Shown here in pieces: positions 29,874-39,311 of a stretch of 64,000 bases of DNA. A program made the position numbers and the translations under genes. The notes below the pieces were generated by a model. It was not told the DNA's origin and did not search any database. It saw only the letters and a program-made list of their open reading frames with translations. This stretch comes from Collinsella aerofaciens. Lineage in GTDB: Bacteria; Actinomycetota; Coriobacteriia; Coriobacteriales; Coriobacteriaceae. How positions within the stretch are numbered: position 1 is the first letter of the stretch; the number at the start of each line of letters is the position of its first letter. The stretch lies in NCBI RefSeq assembly GCF_028206795.1, contig NZ_JAQLFJ010000002.1, forward strand, positions 179,295 to 243,294. The letters are read 5' to 3'.

Positions 29874-30409
29874 TGGCTAAAACCAAAGAGCCGCCGTTTC
29901 TGGTGGAGTTAATCGTTCTGCTGCTGGGCGGCATCGGTTTTCTCGTGACGCTGCCCGTGGCGGCGTGCACGCTTATCGTCGACGACTACAAGCCGTATGC
30001 GCCGTACTGGTGCGCCGCGTTCGCCGTCTGCCTGGTATGCGCCCTCGTACTCAGGAACACCGAATGGGGCAGGCGCGAGCTTCAGGACGACAAGAAGAAG
30101 CCGACCTCAGCGACGAAGCCCGAAACTGCCGAAAAGCCGGTCGCGGCCCCAAGCCAAGAAGCGATTGACACAACCCCGGAGAAGGTGAAGAAGGCCCAGC
30201 GCAAGGCGGGACTCCGCTGCCCGAAGTGCGGCTCCACCGACGTCACGTTCCTGAACAACACGTCAAAGTCCACAAGCGCTGGAAAGGCGCTCATTGGCGC
30301 CGAACTGTTCCGCCTTGAGGGCATGGTGGTCGGTGCCGCGATGGGCAGGAAGGGAAAGCGCGAGTACCTTTGCAACCACTGCGGCAAGCGGTACTCGGTC
30401 AGGAACTAG
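29873..30409 (+). CDS. Membrane protein with C-terminal zinc ribbon (178 aa)
   Basis: Two hydrophobic helices at about residues 10-35 and 42-62 anchor the protein. A flexible Lys/Pro/Glu-rich linker follows, and a cytosolic zinc ribbon uses CPKCGSTDV and CNHCGKRY. The position between repressor and integrase means it is expressed in the lysogen. It is thus a candidate lysogenic-conversion or exclusion gene. Its ATG overlaps the repressor stop. Confidence 0.75.
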   Translation: MAKTKEPPFLVELIVLLLGGIGFLVTLPVAACTLIVDDYKPYAPYWCAAFAVCLVCALVLRNTEWGRRELQDDKKKPTSATKPETAEKPVAAPSQEAIDTTPEKVKKAQRKAGLRCPKCGSTDVTFLNNTSKSTSAGKALIGAELFRLEGMVVGAAMGRKGKREYLCNHCGKRYSVRN

Positions 30410-30492
30410 AGAGCAGGAGGCGCCGCCACCCGCCAAGATGAACGACGCCTCCAGAGGACTTATCCCACACACGGTAGGAAAGCAGGTTAATT

Positions 30493-31608
30493 ATGCCACG
30501 GAAACGCGCTGAGAGGGGTTCTATCGCCCGTTTAGACCGAAACCGCTACAGGATTAGGTATTGGGGGGACAAGGGCGACGGAAAGGGCTACAGGCGCTTG
30601 AGCGCGAACTTCACCGGGACGCTGACGGAGGCGAGGGCGGAGCGCGACAGGCTGATAGCGACCTACTCCACGGACGATAAGCACAACCACACGCTGATGG
30701 ACGCCTACTACAGGCTGTACCTGCCCGACTGCGAGAAGCGTGGCCTCGCGCCGAGAACGCTCGTGATGTACAAGAGCGTCTGGAAGAACCACGTCGAACC
30801 GAAGTTTGGAAAGCGCCTGCTCAGGGACATAAAGCCGCTTGAGATTCAGAGCCATGTAGACGGCCTGACCAGGAATCAGGCGCTCAAAACAATCACGCTG
30901 CTGTCCAGCATATACGGCATAGCCAACAAGTTCGAGATGACCGACAGGAACCCGATCGTCGGTTTCACGATACCGGAGCGCTGCGAGAAGATGGACGACG
31001 GAATCTATCGGATTGGAGAGCTGCTGTCCATAGCCGAGCACGTCAAGGGCAACAGGATCGAACCGATATTCCTGCTGTGCGCTTTCGGCTCATGCCGACC
31101 GGGTGAGGCGAGGGCGGTGACTCTCGACGACATGGAGATGGTGACGGCGAAGAACGGTATGCCGTGCCTGCTCGTGAGAATCAACAAGGAGGTAGTCGAC
31201 AAGCGCGACGTAGAGGAACGAGTGAAGCGCATGGCGAGCGAGCGCTACATAGTTGTGCCGTCGAAGTGGGGTGAGCGCCTGCTTGAGATTGCGACCGAGA
31301 GGGCGGCCGAGGGGCACGTCTGGCTGTTCGAGGGCCGTGGCGGCAAACCGGCATCCGGGATGACGGTGAACACGGCTTGGAAGAAGTCTCTCGACGGCAG
31401 CGGCACCCACCCGCACACCATCAGGAGCCTGCGACCGTCTTGGCGAACGGCATGGGACTACGACATCCATATCGAGGGCGAGAAGCTGGAATTATTGATG
31501 GGCCATAAGCCGAGTGGAGTGTCCGAGAAGCACTACATCCGACCGGATAAATTGATGTTGGTCGACGTCGTAGCGGACGCTTTTGTAAAGTCCGGATATG
31601 TTTCATAG
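30493..31608 (+). CDS. int: Tyrosine-recombinase phage integrase
   Basis: This enzyme integrates and excises the prophage. The 371-residue protein has an N-terminal arm-type DNA-binding region (ARLDRNRYRIRYWGDKGDGK), a core-binding SAM-like domain and a catalytic domain. Catalytic elements visible are FGSCRPGEARAV (Arg), HPHTIRSLRPSW (HxxR), LMGHKPSGVSEKHYIRP (His and the nucleophile Tyr). It is the last prophage gene, so the attachment site should lie between 31609 and the guaB region. Confidence 0.95.
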   Translation: MPRKRAERGSIARLDRNRYRIRYWGDKGDGKGYRRLSANFTGTLTEARAERDRLIATYSTDDKHNHTLMDAYYRLYLPDCEKRGLAPRTLVMYKSVWKNHVEPKFGKRLLRDIKPLEIQSHVDGLTRNQALKTITLLSSIYGIANKFEMTDRNPIVGFTIPERCEKMDDGIYRIGELLSIAEHVKGNRIEPIFLLCAFGSCRPGEARAVTLDDMEMVTAKNGMPCLLVRINKEVVDKRDVEERVKRMASERYIVVPSKWGERLLEIATERAAEGHVWLFEGRGGKPASGMTVNTAWKKSLDGSGTHPHTIRSLRPSWRTAWDYDIHIEGEKLELLMGHKPSGVSEKHYIRPDKLMLVDVVADAFVKSGYVS

Positions 31609-31697
31609 GGACTTTTAGGGACTAAATCTTTTTATGCAGGCGTTCTACCTGCGGAAATGCTGTAGTTGCTAGAATGACTGATGATAGCAAATACGAC

Positions 31698-31732
31698 AAG
31701 CGAGATGCCTGCGACTTGCATGCATCTCGCTT
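31698..31732. terminator. Bidirectional terminator between integrase and guaB
   Basis: Eleven-base arms AAGCGAGATGC (31698-31708) and GCATCTCGCTT (31722-31732) pair perfectly and are flanked by T- and A-rich sequence on the two sides. It may be the host terminator that marks the junction. Confidence 0.8.
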
Positions 31733-31790
31733 TATCTAAATAACGTGGTTGTGAATCAACCGCTAATTGTTACCCGCCCAAGCATGATCG

Positions 31791-31889
31791 GGTTTTCCAA
31801 GTGCCGCAGATTGCCGTGAAAGAGGAGTGACGCGTACTTTGGTACGCGAGCGACGGTTTGAACGGCAAGGTGCGGTGCTTGGGAAAGCC
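31791..31889. repeat. Large three-tier hairpin just beyond the guaB stop
   Basis: Outer arms 31791-31808 and 31871-31889 pair with few mismatches. Inside lie TTGCCGT/ACGGCAA (31810-31816, 31862-31868) and then CGCGTAC/GTACGCG near 31831 and 31842. No T run follows, so it is not a simple terminator. It may be a structured RNA or an intergenic repeat of the host. Confidence 0.65.
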
Positions 31890-31891
31890 GC

Positions 31892-33403
31892 CTAGCGGTA
31901 GCTGACGCTCTGCTGGGAATCCTTGACGACAACGTCGTGGGCGCCGCCTTCGACGATCGAGGTCGAGGAGACCAGGGTCAGGCGCGCCTTCTCCTGGAGC
32001 TCGGGGATCGAGAGGGCACCGCAGTTGCACATCGTGGACTTGACCTTGTAGAGCGTGCCGCCCACACCGTCCTTCAGAGAACCGGCGTAAGGCACGTAGG
32101 AGTCAACGCCCTCGACGAAGCTGAGCTTCGCGGCGCCGCCCAGGTCGTAGCGCTGCCAGTTGCGGGCACGCGCGGAGCCCTCGCCCCAGTACTCCTTCAT
32201 GTACTGGCCGTTGACGTTGACGCGCTCGGTCGGGCTCTCGTCAAAGCGGGCGAAGTAACGGCCCAGCATCATAAAGTCGGCACCCATAGCAAGAGCGAGC
32301 GTCATGTGGTAGTCGTAGACGATGCCACCGTCGGAGCACACGGGCACATAGACGCCGGTCTCCTCGTAGTACTCGTCGCGAGCGCGGCAGACGTCAATCA
32401 GCGCGGTAGCCTGGCCACGGCCGATGCCCTTGGTCTCACGGGTAATGCAGATGGAACCGCCACCGATACCGACCTTGATGAAGTCAGCACCGCAGTCGGC
32501 CAGGAAGCGGAAGCCCTCGGCATCGACGACGTTGCCGGCGCCGACCTTGACGTCCTCGCCGTAGTTGGCACGGATCCACTCGATGGTGCGCTTCTGCCAC
32601 TCGCTGAAGCCCTCGGAGGAGTCGATGCACAGGACATCGGCACCGGCCTCGATGAGCAGCGGCACGCGCTCGGCGTAGTCGCGGGTGTTGATGCCGGCGC
32701 CGACCATGTAGCGCTTGTCGCCGTCGAGCAGCTCGTTGGGGTTGGTCTTGTGGCTGTCGTAGTCCTTGCGGAAGACGATGCCCATGAGGTGATCGTTGTC
32801 GTCGACGATGGGGAGGGCGTTGAGCTTATTGTCCCAAATGACGTCGTTGGCAACCTTGAGGCTGATGTTCTTGTCGCCCACGATGAGCTGCTCACGCGGG
32901 GTCATGAATTCGGAGACCTTCGTCTGGTGGTCATCGCGGCTGGGGCGATAGTCACGGCTGGTGACGATGCCCAGGAGCTTGCCCTTGGGGGTGCCGTCGT
33001 CGGTAACCGGCATAGTGGAGTGACCAGTCTTCTCCTTGAGCTCGATGACCTGCTCCATGGTCATGTCGGGGGTCAGCGTGGAATCGGACTGAACGAAGCC
33101 GGCCTTGTGATCCTTGACGGCCTTGACCATAGCGGCCTCGGACTCGGCGCTCTGGGAACCGTAAATGAAGGACAGGCCACCCTCGGTAGCGAGCGCGACA
33201 CCCATGTCGACGCCCGAGACGGACTGCATGATGGCGGAAACCATGGGGATGTTCAGGGTGATTGCCGGCTTCTCACCGCGCTTAAAGCGGGTTAGCGGCG
33301 TCTTGAGAGAGACGTTGTTGGGGATGCACTGCGAGGACGAGTAACCAGGGACCAGCAGATACTCCGAAAACGTGTGGGACTCACCGGGAAAGAACGTAGC
33401 CAT
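31892..33403 (-). CDS. guaB: IMP dehydrogenase
   Basis: This enzyme oxidises IMP to XMP, the committed step of GMP synthesis, with NAD+. The 503-residue protein is of usual length. The barrel start [20 protein letters not shown], two CBS repeats (about residues 105-225), the catalytic loop [17 protein letters not shown] with its cysteine, and [20 protein letters not shown] are all present. It is host DNA; AAAGGAGAAAC precedes the ATG. It marks the start of the host segment right of the prophage. Confidence 0.95.
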   Translation of the reverse strand: MATFFPGESHTFSEYLLVPGYSSSQCIPNNVSLKTPLTRFKRGEKPAITLNIPMVSAIMQSVSGVDMGVALATEGGLSFIYGSQSAESEAAMVKAVKDHKAGFVQSDSTLTPDMTMEQVIELKEKTGHSTMPVTDDGTPKGKLLGIVTSRDYRPSRDDHQTKVSEFMTPREQLIVGDKNISLKVANDVIWDNKLNALPIVDDNDHLMGIVFRKDYDSHKTNPNELLDGDKRYMVGAGINTRDYAERVPLLIEAGADVLCIDSSEGFSEWQKRTIEWIRANYGEDVKVGAGNVVDAEGFRFLADCGADFIKVGIGGGSICITRETKGIGRGQATALIDVCRARDEYYEETGVYVPVCSDGGIVYDYHMTLALAMGADFMMLGRYFARFDESPTERVNVNGQYMKEYWGEGSARARNWQRYDLGGAAKLSFVEGVDSYVPYAGSLKDGVGGTLYKVKSTMCNCGALSIPELQEKARLTLVSSTSIVEGGAHDVVVKDSQQSVSYR

Positions 33404-33595
33404 GTTTCTCCTTTTTCCATGCGACCGGTCGGCTGCAGGCCTCGTAGGACCCAGCCCAACCTTGGGCGCCCAATACTGGGCAAGTATCTTAACGCACTTT
33501 GGCTGCTACAATGCATGATTTAAGAAAGCACACGAGGGTTTGACGCAAGGCTAGCGTTTGCCCAGTAAACACTTTAGCGGGGAGACGTGCGGGAT

Positions 33596-33952
33596 ATGAA
33601 GTACAAGACGACGGCACGACTGGTCATTCAATCGTGCGACAAAGATCTGCCGGGTGTGTTTGGCCACGGCTGCGTCTTGCTGCTGCAGGGCATCGCCCGT
33701 GAGCACTCCCTCAACCGCGCCGCCAAGAGCATGGGGATGGCCTATTCCAAGGCATGGCGCATCGTAAACGAGGCCGAAGGCCAGCTGGGTTGCAAGCTCA
33801 TCGAGCGCGACGGCGCCCGCGGATCTACCCTCACCCCTGCCGGCGAGCGCGCCATTGAGGCATACGAAACCCTACAGACGGAGATCAACAACGTCATAGC
33901 AACCCGGGCCGACACTCTCATCGCCACCATCAACGCAGAGTCGTCTATTTAG
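33596..33952 (+). CDS. ModE-type winged-helix regulator (DNA-binding domain only)
   Basis: The 118-residue protein matches the N-terminal domain of ModE: GHGCVLLLQGIAREHSLNRA, then AKSMGMAYSKAWRIVNEAEG, then QLGCKLIERDGARGSTLTPA. The molybdate-binding C-terminal domains of full ModE are absent, as in many short family members. No molybdenum genes lie nearby. The ligand and targets are unknown. I prefer ATG 33596; a GTG at 33587 is also in frame. Confidence 0.8.
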   Translation: MKYKTTARLVIQSCDKDLPGVFGHGCVLLLQGIAREHSLNRAAKSMGMAYSKAWRIVNEAEGQLGCKLIERDGARGSTLTPAGERAIEAYETLQTEINNVIATRADTLIATINAESSI

Positions 33953-33991
33953 GGCTGTTTAATAGCCCGTCGCACTTACGAATTAAGATGC

Positions 33992-34155
33992 GTGCCACAA
34001 AATGGGCCTATTTACTACGTTTAGACGAATACCCCCGACCATGCCGAAAATTCCGAAAACAAAACCGCTGGTAGACGGCTTGACGATTTTCAAAAAAGGC
34101 GGGTATGGCCGACCCCTAGGGGTTAAACGTAGTAGATAGGCCGTTTTCGTGGCAC
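33992..34155. repeat. 163-bp intergenic element with 32-bp terminal inverted repeats
   Basis: Arms 33992-34023 and 34124-34155 match in inverted orientation with about four mismatches. The interior contains a copy of the shared core (AAACAAAACCGCTGGT, 34057-34072). No gene is present. It could be a mobile-like repeat or a structured RNA. Confidence 0.7.
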
Positions 34156-34168
34156 AGGCCCCGATGAG

Positions 34169-35161
34169 CTACTTTCTGAGATCGTTGTCTAGAGTAGCGG
34201 CTACCTGTAAAGGATCGTCAGTGCCGGCGAAGAGGCGGATGGTGGTTGCCTGCTTGCCGCGCGGAGCTGAGAGGCGCGTTGTTGGGCCGCCGGCGGGTGA
34301 TGTGCGAAATGTATCCGGAAGCATGCTGAGGAATTCGCCCACATTGCAGCCGATCAGGTCAAACTCTACCGCCGGACCAAAACCGTGCTCCAAGATACCC
34401 GTCGCGACGGCGTGATCGGGGTGTGAGGTCAGCCCGGGATAGCGCACGTTGTGTACCATTTCATTCGCAGTCAAATACTCAGCCAGCGCACGGGCGCGAT
34501 CGAAGTGAGCCTGCATGCGGGCGTCGAACGTGTCAAGCCCACGCTCTAGAACTTCGGCCTCATCGGCGGACAGATCGAGCGCGGTCATCCCGCACCCCTC
34601 GAGCAGCACATGCGCGCACTCGGCAGCAGCATCCACGCGATGGCGCTTGAGCTGCGAGCGCGCGACCGATGCCGCCGCAAGCTTGCGCGGAGCCTTGCCA
34701 GCACACACGCGATCGAGCGCCTCGAGTGACAGCACGGCACCCAGACGCAGTGGATCACACCCAAATACGCCAGCCAGAGTGTTATCCACTACGAGCAGCG
34801 CATGAGCCTCACGAGCCGCGCGACCCAGAGCGCGCAAATCGGGCACACGCAGACCAAAGCCGCCGATCGAGTTGACGAACCACCACAGGTGCGGCCCCGC
34901 GGCAGCATACGAAGCATCAAAGCCCCCGGACGCAGCAGCAAACGCCGCGACAGACGGCTCCCCCAGCAGCACCACATCGCAGCTATCAAAGCCACGAGCA
35001 AACGCATCGGTAAAGTCATCGGCAAACGCAACCAGGCGGTCACCGGGACGTACAATCCCCAGCTGCGACAGCGCTGCCGGCATATGTGGGGCCGCAACCA
35101 GACGCGCCTCACGCGCACAGGCCCTCAAAATCCAAGCCTCTTCTAGCTGTTGCACGTCCAC
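34169..35161 (-). CDS. Cys/Met-metabolism PLP-fold protein lacking the catalytic lysine
   Basis: The fold is that of cystathionine gamma-synthase-type enzymes. LLVVDNTLAGVFGCDPLRLG matches the conserved DNT...PL.LGA stretch, and the C-terminal FRTSPAGGPTTRLSAPRG and TTIRLFAGTDDPLQVAATLD correspond to the family's substrate segments. Where the PLP lysine should follow (S.TKY.NGH), the sequence reads LSLEALDRVCAG, with no lysine. It is also shorter (about 330 aa). The start is uncertain; GTG 35161 is chosen because the TTG at 35185 falls in a terminator. Confidence 0.75.
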   Translation of the reverse strand: MDVQQLEEAWILRACAREARLVAAPHMPAALSQLGIVRPGDRLVAFADDFTDAFARGFDSCDVVLLGEPSVAAFAAASGGFDASYAAAGPHLWWFVNSIGGFGLRVPDLRALGRAAREAHALLVVDNTLAGVFGCDPLRLGAVLSLEALDRVCAGKAPRKLAAASVARSQLKRHRVDAAAECAHVLLEGCGMTALDLSADEAEVLERGLDTFDARMQAHFDRARALAEYLTANEMVHNVRYPGLTSHPDHAVATGILEHGFGPAVEFDLIGCNVGEFLSMLPDTFRTSPAGGPTTRLSAPRGKQATTIRLFAGTDDPLQVAATLDNDLRK

Positions 35162-35181
35162 GCGGCACCGTCCCTTCACAA

Positions 35182-35219
35182 ACAAAAACCCAAGATGCGG
35201 ATGTTCCCCGCATCGTGGG
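35182..35219 (-). terminator. Terminator of the sucrose operon
   Basis: Twelve-base arms (35189-35200 and 35208-35219), almost perfect, are followed on the minus strand by TTTTTGTTT. It lies about 40 bases past the GH32 stop. Confidence 0.85.
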
Positions 35220-35257
35220 CAACGGCTGCAGTATAGCGCCGATACGCGACAAGCCGT

Positions 35258-36799
35258 TTAGATGTTGAGCACGTGATAGGTCACTTTTGCGCCCGCAGCG
35301 TCAACGGACACGCCATAGGCCTCGGGGTAGATGCGCGTCGAGAACACGAGCGCGCCGTCGTTGACGAACACCTCGACCGACGAAACGTCGCCCACAATGC
35401 GCACGTTACGCACCTCGTCAACGGGCTCCCAGCGCACGGTGCGCCCGCAGCCGGCAGAGGCACGCGACTCATCGGCAAAGCGCATCTCAAAGCGCGCGGG
35501 CAACTCGCCTTCGGCTGGCAGATACGACAGCAACAGCTCACCATCAACGGTCGCGGCAAACGCGCCGTCAACGTCATCGACCCTAACATCAAAGCAGGTA
35601 TCGCCGGCAACCTCCAACGAACCCTCCCCCACATGCGCCGAGGCATAATGATGCTCGATCTCGCGCGCCGGCTGCTGCAGCACCACACCATCGGCACCAA
35701 CCGAAAGCTCGCGCGGCACCGTCAGGCAGTGCTGCCAGCCCTCAGCAACAGTCGGATCATTGCCATAGGAACCATCGCTCGGCAGACCCATCCAACCGAT
35801 CAGAATACGTCGACCGTCTTCCGACCTAAAAGTCTGAGGTGCATAAAAATCAAAGCCAGCATCCCATACATGGAATTCACCAAGCTCATATTCAGAGCAA
35901 ATATCTCCGTCGAGCGTAAAGTACCCCGAATGATACAAATTGCGTCGATCCCAATCGGCACCAGCCAATCCCTGGGGGCAAACGGACAAAACACTAACGT
36001 CAGACAGCTCAAAATAGTCGGGGCACTCCCACATAAACCCAAATTGATGGGTTGTCGTGATTCGGTTCTGCAGAGTCCAATCAACAAGATTATTGGAAGC
36101 AAACAGCAGGACCTCCCCCTGATCAGAAAAGCAGTTCGCGCCATGAAGTCGCTTGAACAGCTCTACCCGAGAAGAGGTATCCCCCTGAAGACGTTCATTC
36201 CCGGTATCGACACTACGACGAGCGCCTTGCACCATAAGATATCGTCCACATGGAGCGTCGACGGACCAAACCTTCGGATCGCGCACGTGGCACGAAAGAT
36301 CATTGGGATAATCGTCATTGGTCATGAGCAATTGCTTTGCACCAAATGACGAATCATCCGCCGTATTAACCAAAATGGTATTTGCCTCACGACCGTTGTA
36401 AATATAGTCACAAGAACCGTCGCCACAAGGCAGCTTGACATTACCGGTATAAAACAGCGAAACCATACCATCATGAACCAGCGCGGAACCAGAATACACA
36501 CCATGGCAATCGAAGGATTCATCCGGCAGCAAAGCGACGCCCAGGTCTTCCCATTTCATAAGGTCACGGCTAGTGGCATGTCCCCACATTTTTGAACCGT
36601 TACCCTCAGCATCCGTGGGTCCATACTGATAAAAAGCATGAAATACCCCATCACGCTGATGAAGTCCGTTTGGGTCATTTAGCCACCCACACGGCGGCAT
36701 TAAGTGAAACTGTTGAGCCCAGCGATAAGAAACGCTCTTGGCATTTAGCTCGCAGTCTTCAACAAGCCGAAGCAAATCTCTTGTGAGCGAATTGCTCAT
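35258..36799 (-). CDS. scrB: GH32 sucrose-6-phosphate hydrolase
   Basis: This enzyme splits sucrose-6-phosphate (or other beta-fructosides) after PTS uptake. The GH32 triad is visible: the nucleophile in CGWLNDPNG (Asp42), HVRDPKVW (transition-state Asp) and WECPDYF (acid Glu). A C-terminal beta-sandwich follows. No signal peptide is present, so the enzyme is cytosolic. At 513 residues the length is normal. It is the last gene of the lacI-controlled PTS locus; the phospho-sucrose substrate is inferred from the PTS partner. Confidence 0.92.
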   Translation of the reverse strand: MSNSLTRDLLRLVEDCELNAKSVSYRWAQQFHLMPPCGWLNDPNGLHQRDGVFHAFYQYGPTDAEGNGSKMWGHATSRDLMKWEDLGVALLPDESFDCHGVYSGSALVHDGMVSLFYTGNVKLPCGDGSCDYIYNGREANTILVNTADDSSFGAKQLLMTNDDYPNDLSCHVRDPKVWSVDAPCGRYLMVQGARRSVDTGNERLQGDTSSRVELFKRLHGANCFSDQGEVLLFASNNLVDWTLQNRITTTHQFGFMWECPDYFELSDVSVLSVCPQGLAGADWDRRNLYHSGYFTLDGDICSEYELGEFHVWDAGFDFYAPQTFRSEDGRRILIGWMGLPSDGSYGNDPTVAEGWQHCLTVPRELSVGADGVVLQQPAREIEHHYASAHVGEGSLEVAGDTCFDVRVDDVDGAFAATVDGELLLSYLPAEGELPARFEMRFADESRASAGCGRTVRWEPVDEVRNVRIVGDVSSVEVFVNDGALVFSTRIYPEAYGVSVDAAGAKVTYHVLNI

Positions 36800-36895
36800 A
36801 AAAAATCATCCAATCTCAGATGCAACGCACTGATGATGCAGTGCGCGCCATAGCAAAAACTGCCATAGCGCGCAACGTGAATAGCGCCGATTGTC

Positions 36896-37651
36896 TTAGC
36901 AGCCAAATCCAATTGGACGCAACATAACATCGTTATCGTCTAGCCACTTTTTCAATACCGGAGACGACAGCGCAGCCTGATCTTTCATTCTGCCTTCACG
37001 CAACGAAGAGATCTCCATCAGGCCCTCATCAAGGAAAGCAGGGTGAAACACCACGAACGTCTTCTCGTGGGTCAAAATTCCCGATTCGCTACTCATCAGA
37101 AAATGAAGAGGGTCGTACGAATCGTAAACCATGTTATTTGGCAAATCGGGCGCATAGATACATGAATGCTCTCTTAGGCTCGTAAGAGTGAAGTCAACAT
37201 AGGGGACTCCGATCCTCTTAGCGACCCTACTCAAGCCCTCATCAACGTGCGGCGTTCCCACGGAATGACAATCGATATAGGCCGGAAGTAATCCAAACAA
37301 GCTCTGAAACTTGCTTACCTGCGCCTGAGTTTCGGCTTCAATCTCATCCACATCGATTAAATCCACTTCCGAGGTTCGATAGCGCCTTGAAGGAAAGAAA
37401 TTCCCTTCGTCGTCAACCAAACCGGAATCCAAAGTTGAGTTCGATACCGGCTTACCCGCGACAACATTCACGTGAAGACCGATCGATATGCCCTCATGAG
37501 CCGCAAGGGATCGAGCATCATCAGAACGAACACCGGTATTGACGATAACTCCGACTGAAGAAATGCAGCCATTTTCCAGGGCTCGCAGAATGCCGAGCGA
37601 ACAACCCTGCGTCAAACCAAAATCATCGCATCGAACAATTAACTCACTCAC
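36896..37651 (-). CDS. ChbG/YdjC-type carbohydrate deacetylase
   Basis: MSELIVRCDDFGLTQGCSLG carries the metal-binding DD of the family. SIGLHVNVVAGKP and PAYIDCHSVGTPHVDE add the histidines. ChbG deacetylates acetylated chito-oligosaccharide phosphates in E. coli; here the substrate is unknown. Its place between a sucrose-type PTS and GH32 hydrolase is surprising, since sucrose carries no acetyl group. It may act on an acetylated sugar imported by the same permease. It has 251 residues. Confidence 0.88.
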   Translation of the reverse strand: MSELIVRCDDFGLTQGCSLGILRALENGCISSVGVIVNTGVRSDDARSLAAHEGISIGLHVNVVAGKPVSNSTLDSGLVDDEGNFFPSRRYRTSEVDLIDVDEIEAETQAQVSKFQSLFGLLPAYIDCHSVGTPHVDEGLSRVAKRIGVPYVDFTLTSLREHSCIYAPDLPNNMVYDSYDPLHFLMSSESGILTHEKTFVVFHPAFLDEGLMEISSLREGRMKDQAALSSPVLKKWLDDNDVMLRPIGFGC

Positions 37652-37687
37652 AACAAGCTCCTTGACACCGTTTCTGTCGCTAAGATA

Positions 37688-39070
37688 CTAACCGAGCTCC
37701 TCTTCGGACTTCTCGCCAAAGCCGAGAACCACGTGCAGGGCGGCGGTGCCAAAGAAAGCGATGGCGCAGCCAACGCAGTACATCGGAATATTAGTAGCCG
37801 TAACAATAGAGGGGAAACCACCGGCAGTAGACATCTCGCCACATCCAGTTGCAGCAACAAAAGCAGCAGCGACTCCGGTCATCAGGCACATGATAGCCAT
37901 GGATTTACGGTAGCGCAGGGAGATGCCGTAAATCACTGGCTCGGTGATACCGCCAAGAAGGGCGGGAATAATCGTCGAGAATGCAACGGACTTAAGCTGG
38001 GAATTCTTGGCCTTAATGAACACACCCGCAGCAGCGCCAGCGGCTGCAAAAATCGTCATATCAAGCGCCGCCATTACGGGATCGGACCCCAAAGCCGCGA
38101 TGTTAGCGATCAAGACCGGAATGATAGCCCAGTGCAGACCAAACAGGACCACGAACATCCAGATGGAACCAAGGATAAAGCCAGCAGGAACAGGCATGGT
38201 AGCCATGAGCCACATCACAAAGTTGGACAGGGCCTGGCCAACGTAGAAACCAAAGGGGCCAACCAGAAGCATGGTCACGGGAACAACCACAAGCAGGCAA
38301 AGCGTAGGAACGATAACGACCTGCAGGTCCTTGTAAACGATGCGCTTCAGCAGACTCTCAACAATGTACAGCAAAGTCGTCGAAAGCATCGCGGGGAACA
38401 CCGTCGATGCATAGCTCATGAGCACCATCGGGAGACCCATAAAGCTGCTCATCTCGCCATTGCCACCGAGGGCAGTAAAGTTGGGCTCCAAAAGCGAAGC
38501 CGATACAGCAGCAGCCAGATACGGGTTGGCGCCAATTTTACGCGCCATCGACACAGACAGAACGATCGGCAGGAAGTAGAAAATGGAATTAGAGGCCGCC
38601 GAAAGAACAGCATACGTACTAGAATCCGCAGCGAGGCAACCCGTCATGGTGCAAATCGAAAGAATAGCCTTAACGATTGCAGCACCACAGAAGGCCGGAA
38701 TGATAGGGGTAAAGCTACCCGAAATCACATCAAAGACCTTGTTTCCATAGAACTTAATGGCATTCAAAACGCCAGGCTCGCGCACGGGCTCTTCAGTCTC
38801 ATCATCCAAGGTGCCCTTGCCAAACGAATCGCCCAGAATTCCGATGATCTCCCTATAAACACCCTCAACGGTAGGGCCGACAATTACCTGATACTGAGTA
38901 CCCATATCAGCAACGCCGAGAATACCGAGAGCCTCAAGCTCCTCCTTGTTGGCCTTGCTATTGTCGACCAAATTGAACCTCAAACGTGTAGTGCAGTGCG
39001 TAACCCGCTTAATGTTGGACTTACCGCCAACATGCTCGATGATCTTCTTAGCATCAACCGAAGCTGCCAT
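37688..39070 (-). CDS. PTS EIIBC, sucrose/glucoside family
   Basis: The N-terminal EIIB domain carries the phospho-acceptor cysteine in THCTTRLRF (Cys26). The EIIC part has about ten membrane helices, including FYGNKVFDVISGSFTPIIPA and the GGITEPVIYGISLRYRKSM loop. The protein is 460 residues and lacks an EIIA domain, so a separate EIIA is needed. Gene order points to sucrose as substrate. Two LacI-type operators lie upstream of the start. Confidence 0.92.
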   Translation of the reverse strand: MAASVDAKKIIEHVGGKSNIKRVTHCTTRLRFNLVDNSKANKEELEALGILGVADMGTQYQVIVGPTVEGVYREIIGILGDSFGKGTLDDETEEPVREPGVLNAIKFYGNKVFDVISGSFTPIIPAFCGAAIVKAILSICTMTGCLAADSSTYAVLSAASNSIFYFLPIVLSVSMARKIGANPYLAAAVSASLLEPNFTALGGNGEMSSFMGLPMVLMSYASTVFPAMLSTTLLYIVESLLKRIVYKDLQVVIVPTLCLLVVVPVTMLLVGPFGFYVGQALSNFVMWLMATMPVPAGFILGSIWMFVVLFGLHWAIIPVLIANIAALGSDPVMAALDMTIFAAAGAAAGVFIKAKNSQLKSVAFSTIIPALLGGITEPVIYGISLRYRKSMAIMCLMTGVAAAFVAATGCGEMSTAGGFPSIVTATNIPMYCVGCAIAFFGTAALHVVLGFGEKSEEELG

Positions 39071-39220
39071 GAACGAACACCTCTCCCCTTCTTCATCAGA
39101 ATAACCTTCGCCACTTTAACCTCATTGGTCCTTTATAAGCACCGAGCATCAAACGATGCCAAAGACTCCTTTAAACCAATTAGGCGGTTTTCCCGGGTGT
39201 TAACCTAGTGGCTAACTTAA

Positions 39221-39255
39221 ATGTAATCGTTTTCAGTTAAACTGCAATCGTTTTC
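39221..39255. promoter_or_regulatory. Tandem LacI-type operators of the PTS promoter
   Basis: TGTAATCGTTTTCA (39221-39234) and TGCAATCGTTTTCA (39242-39255) are CG-centred imperfect palindromes of the LacI family. They are spaced 21 bp, two helical turns, and so suit cooperative binding. They precede the EIIBC gene. Confidence 0.8.
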
Positions 39256-39311
39256 AGTTTCTTTCAGGGATGAGCGGTATGTAATTCGCGGTAAAGGGTA
39301 TCCGAATGAAA

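Noticed and set aside
31609..31760. Exact attachment site core of the prophage
   Set aside because: The other prophage end is outside the window, so no duplicated core can be identified.
31937..33295. 452-codon plus-strand frame antisense to guaB
   Set aside because: It mirrors guaB and has no recognisable domain.
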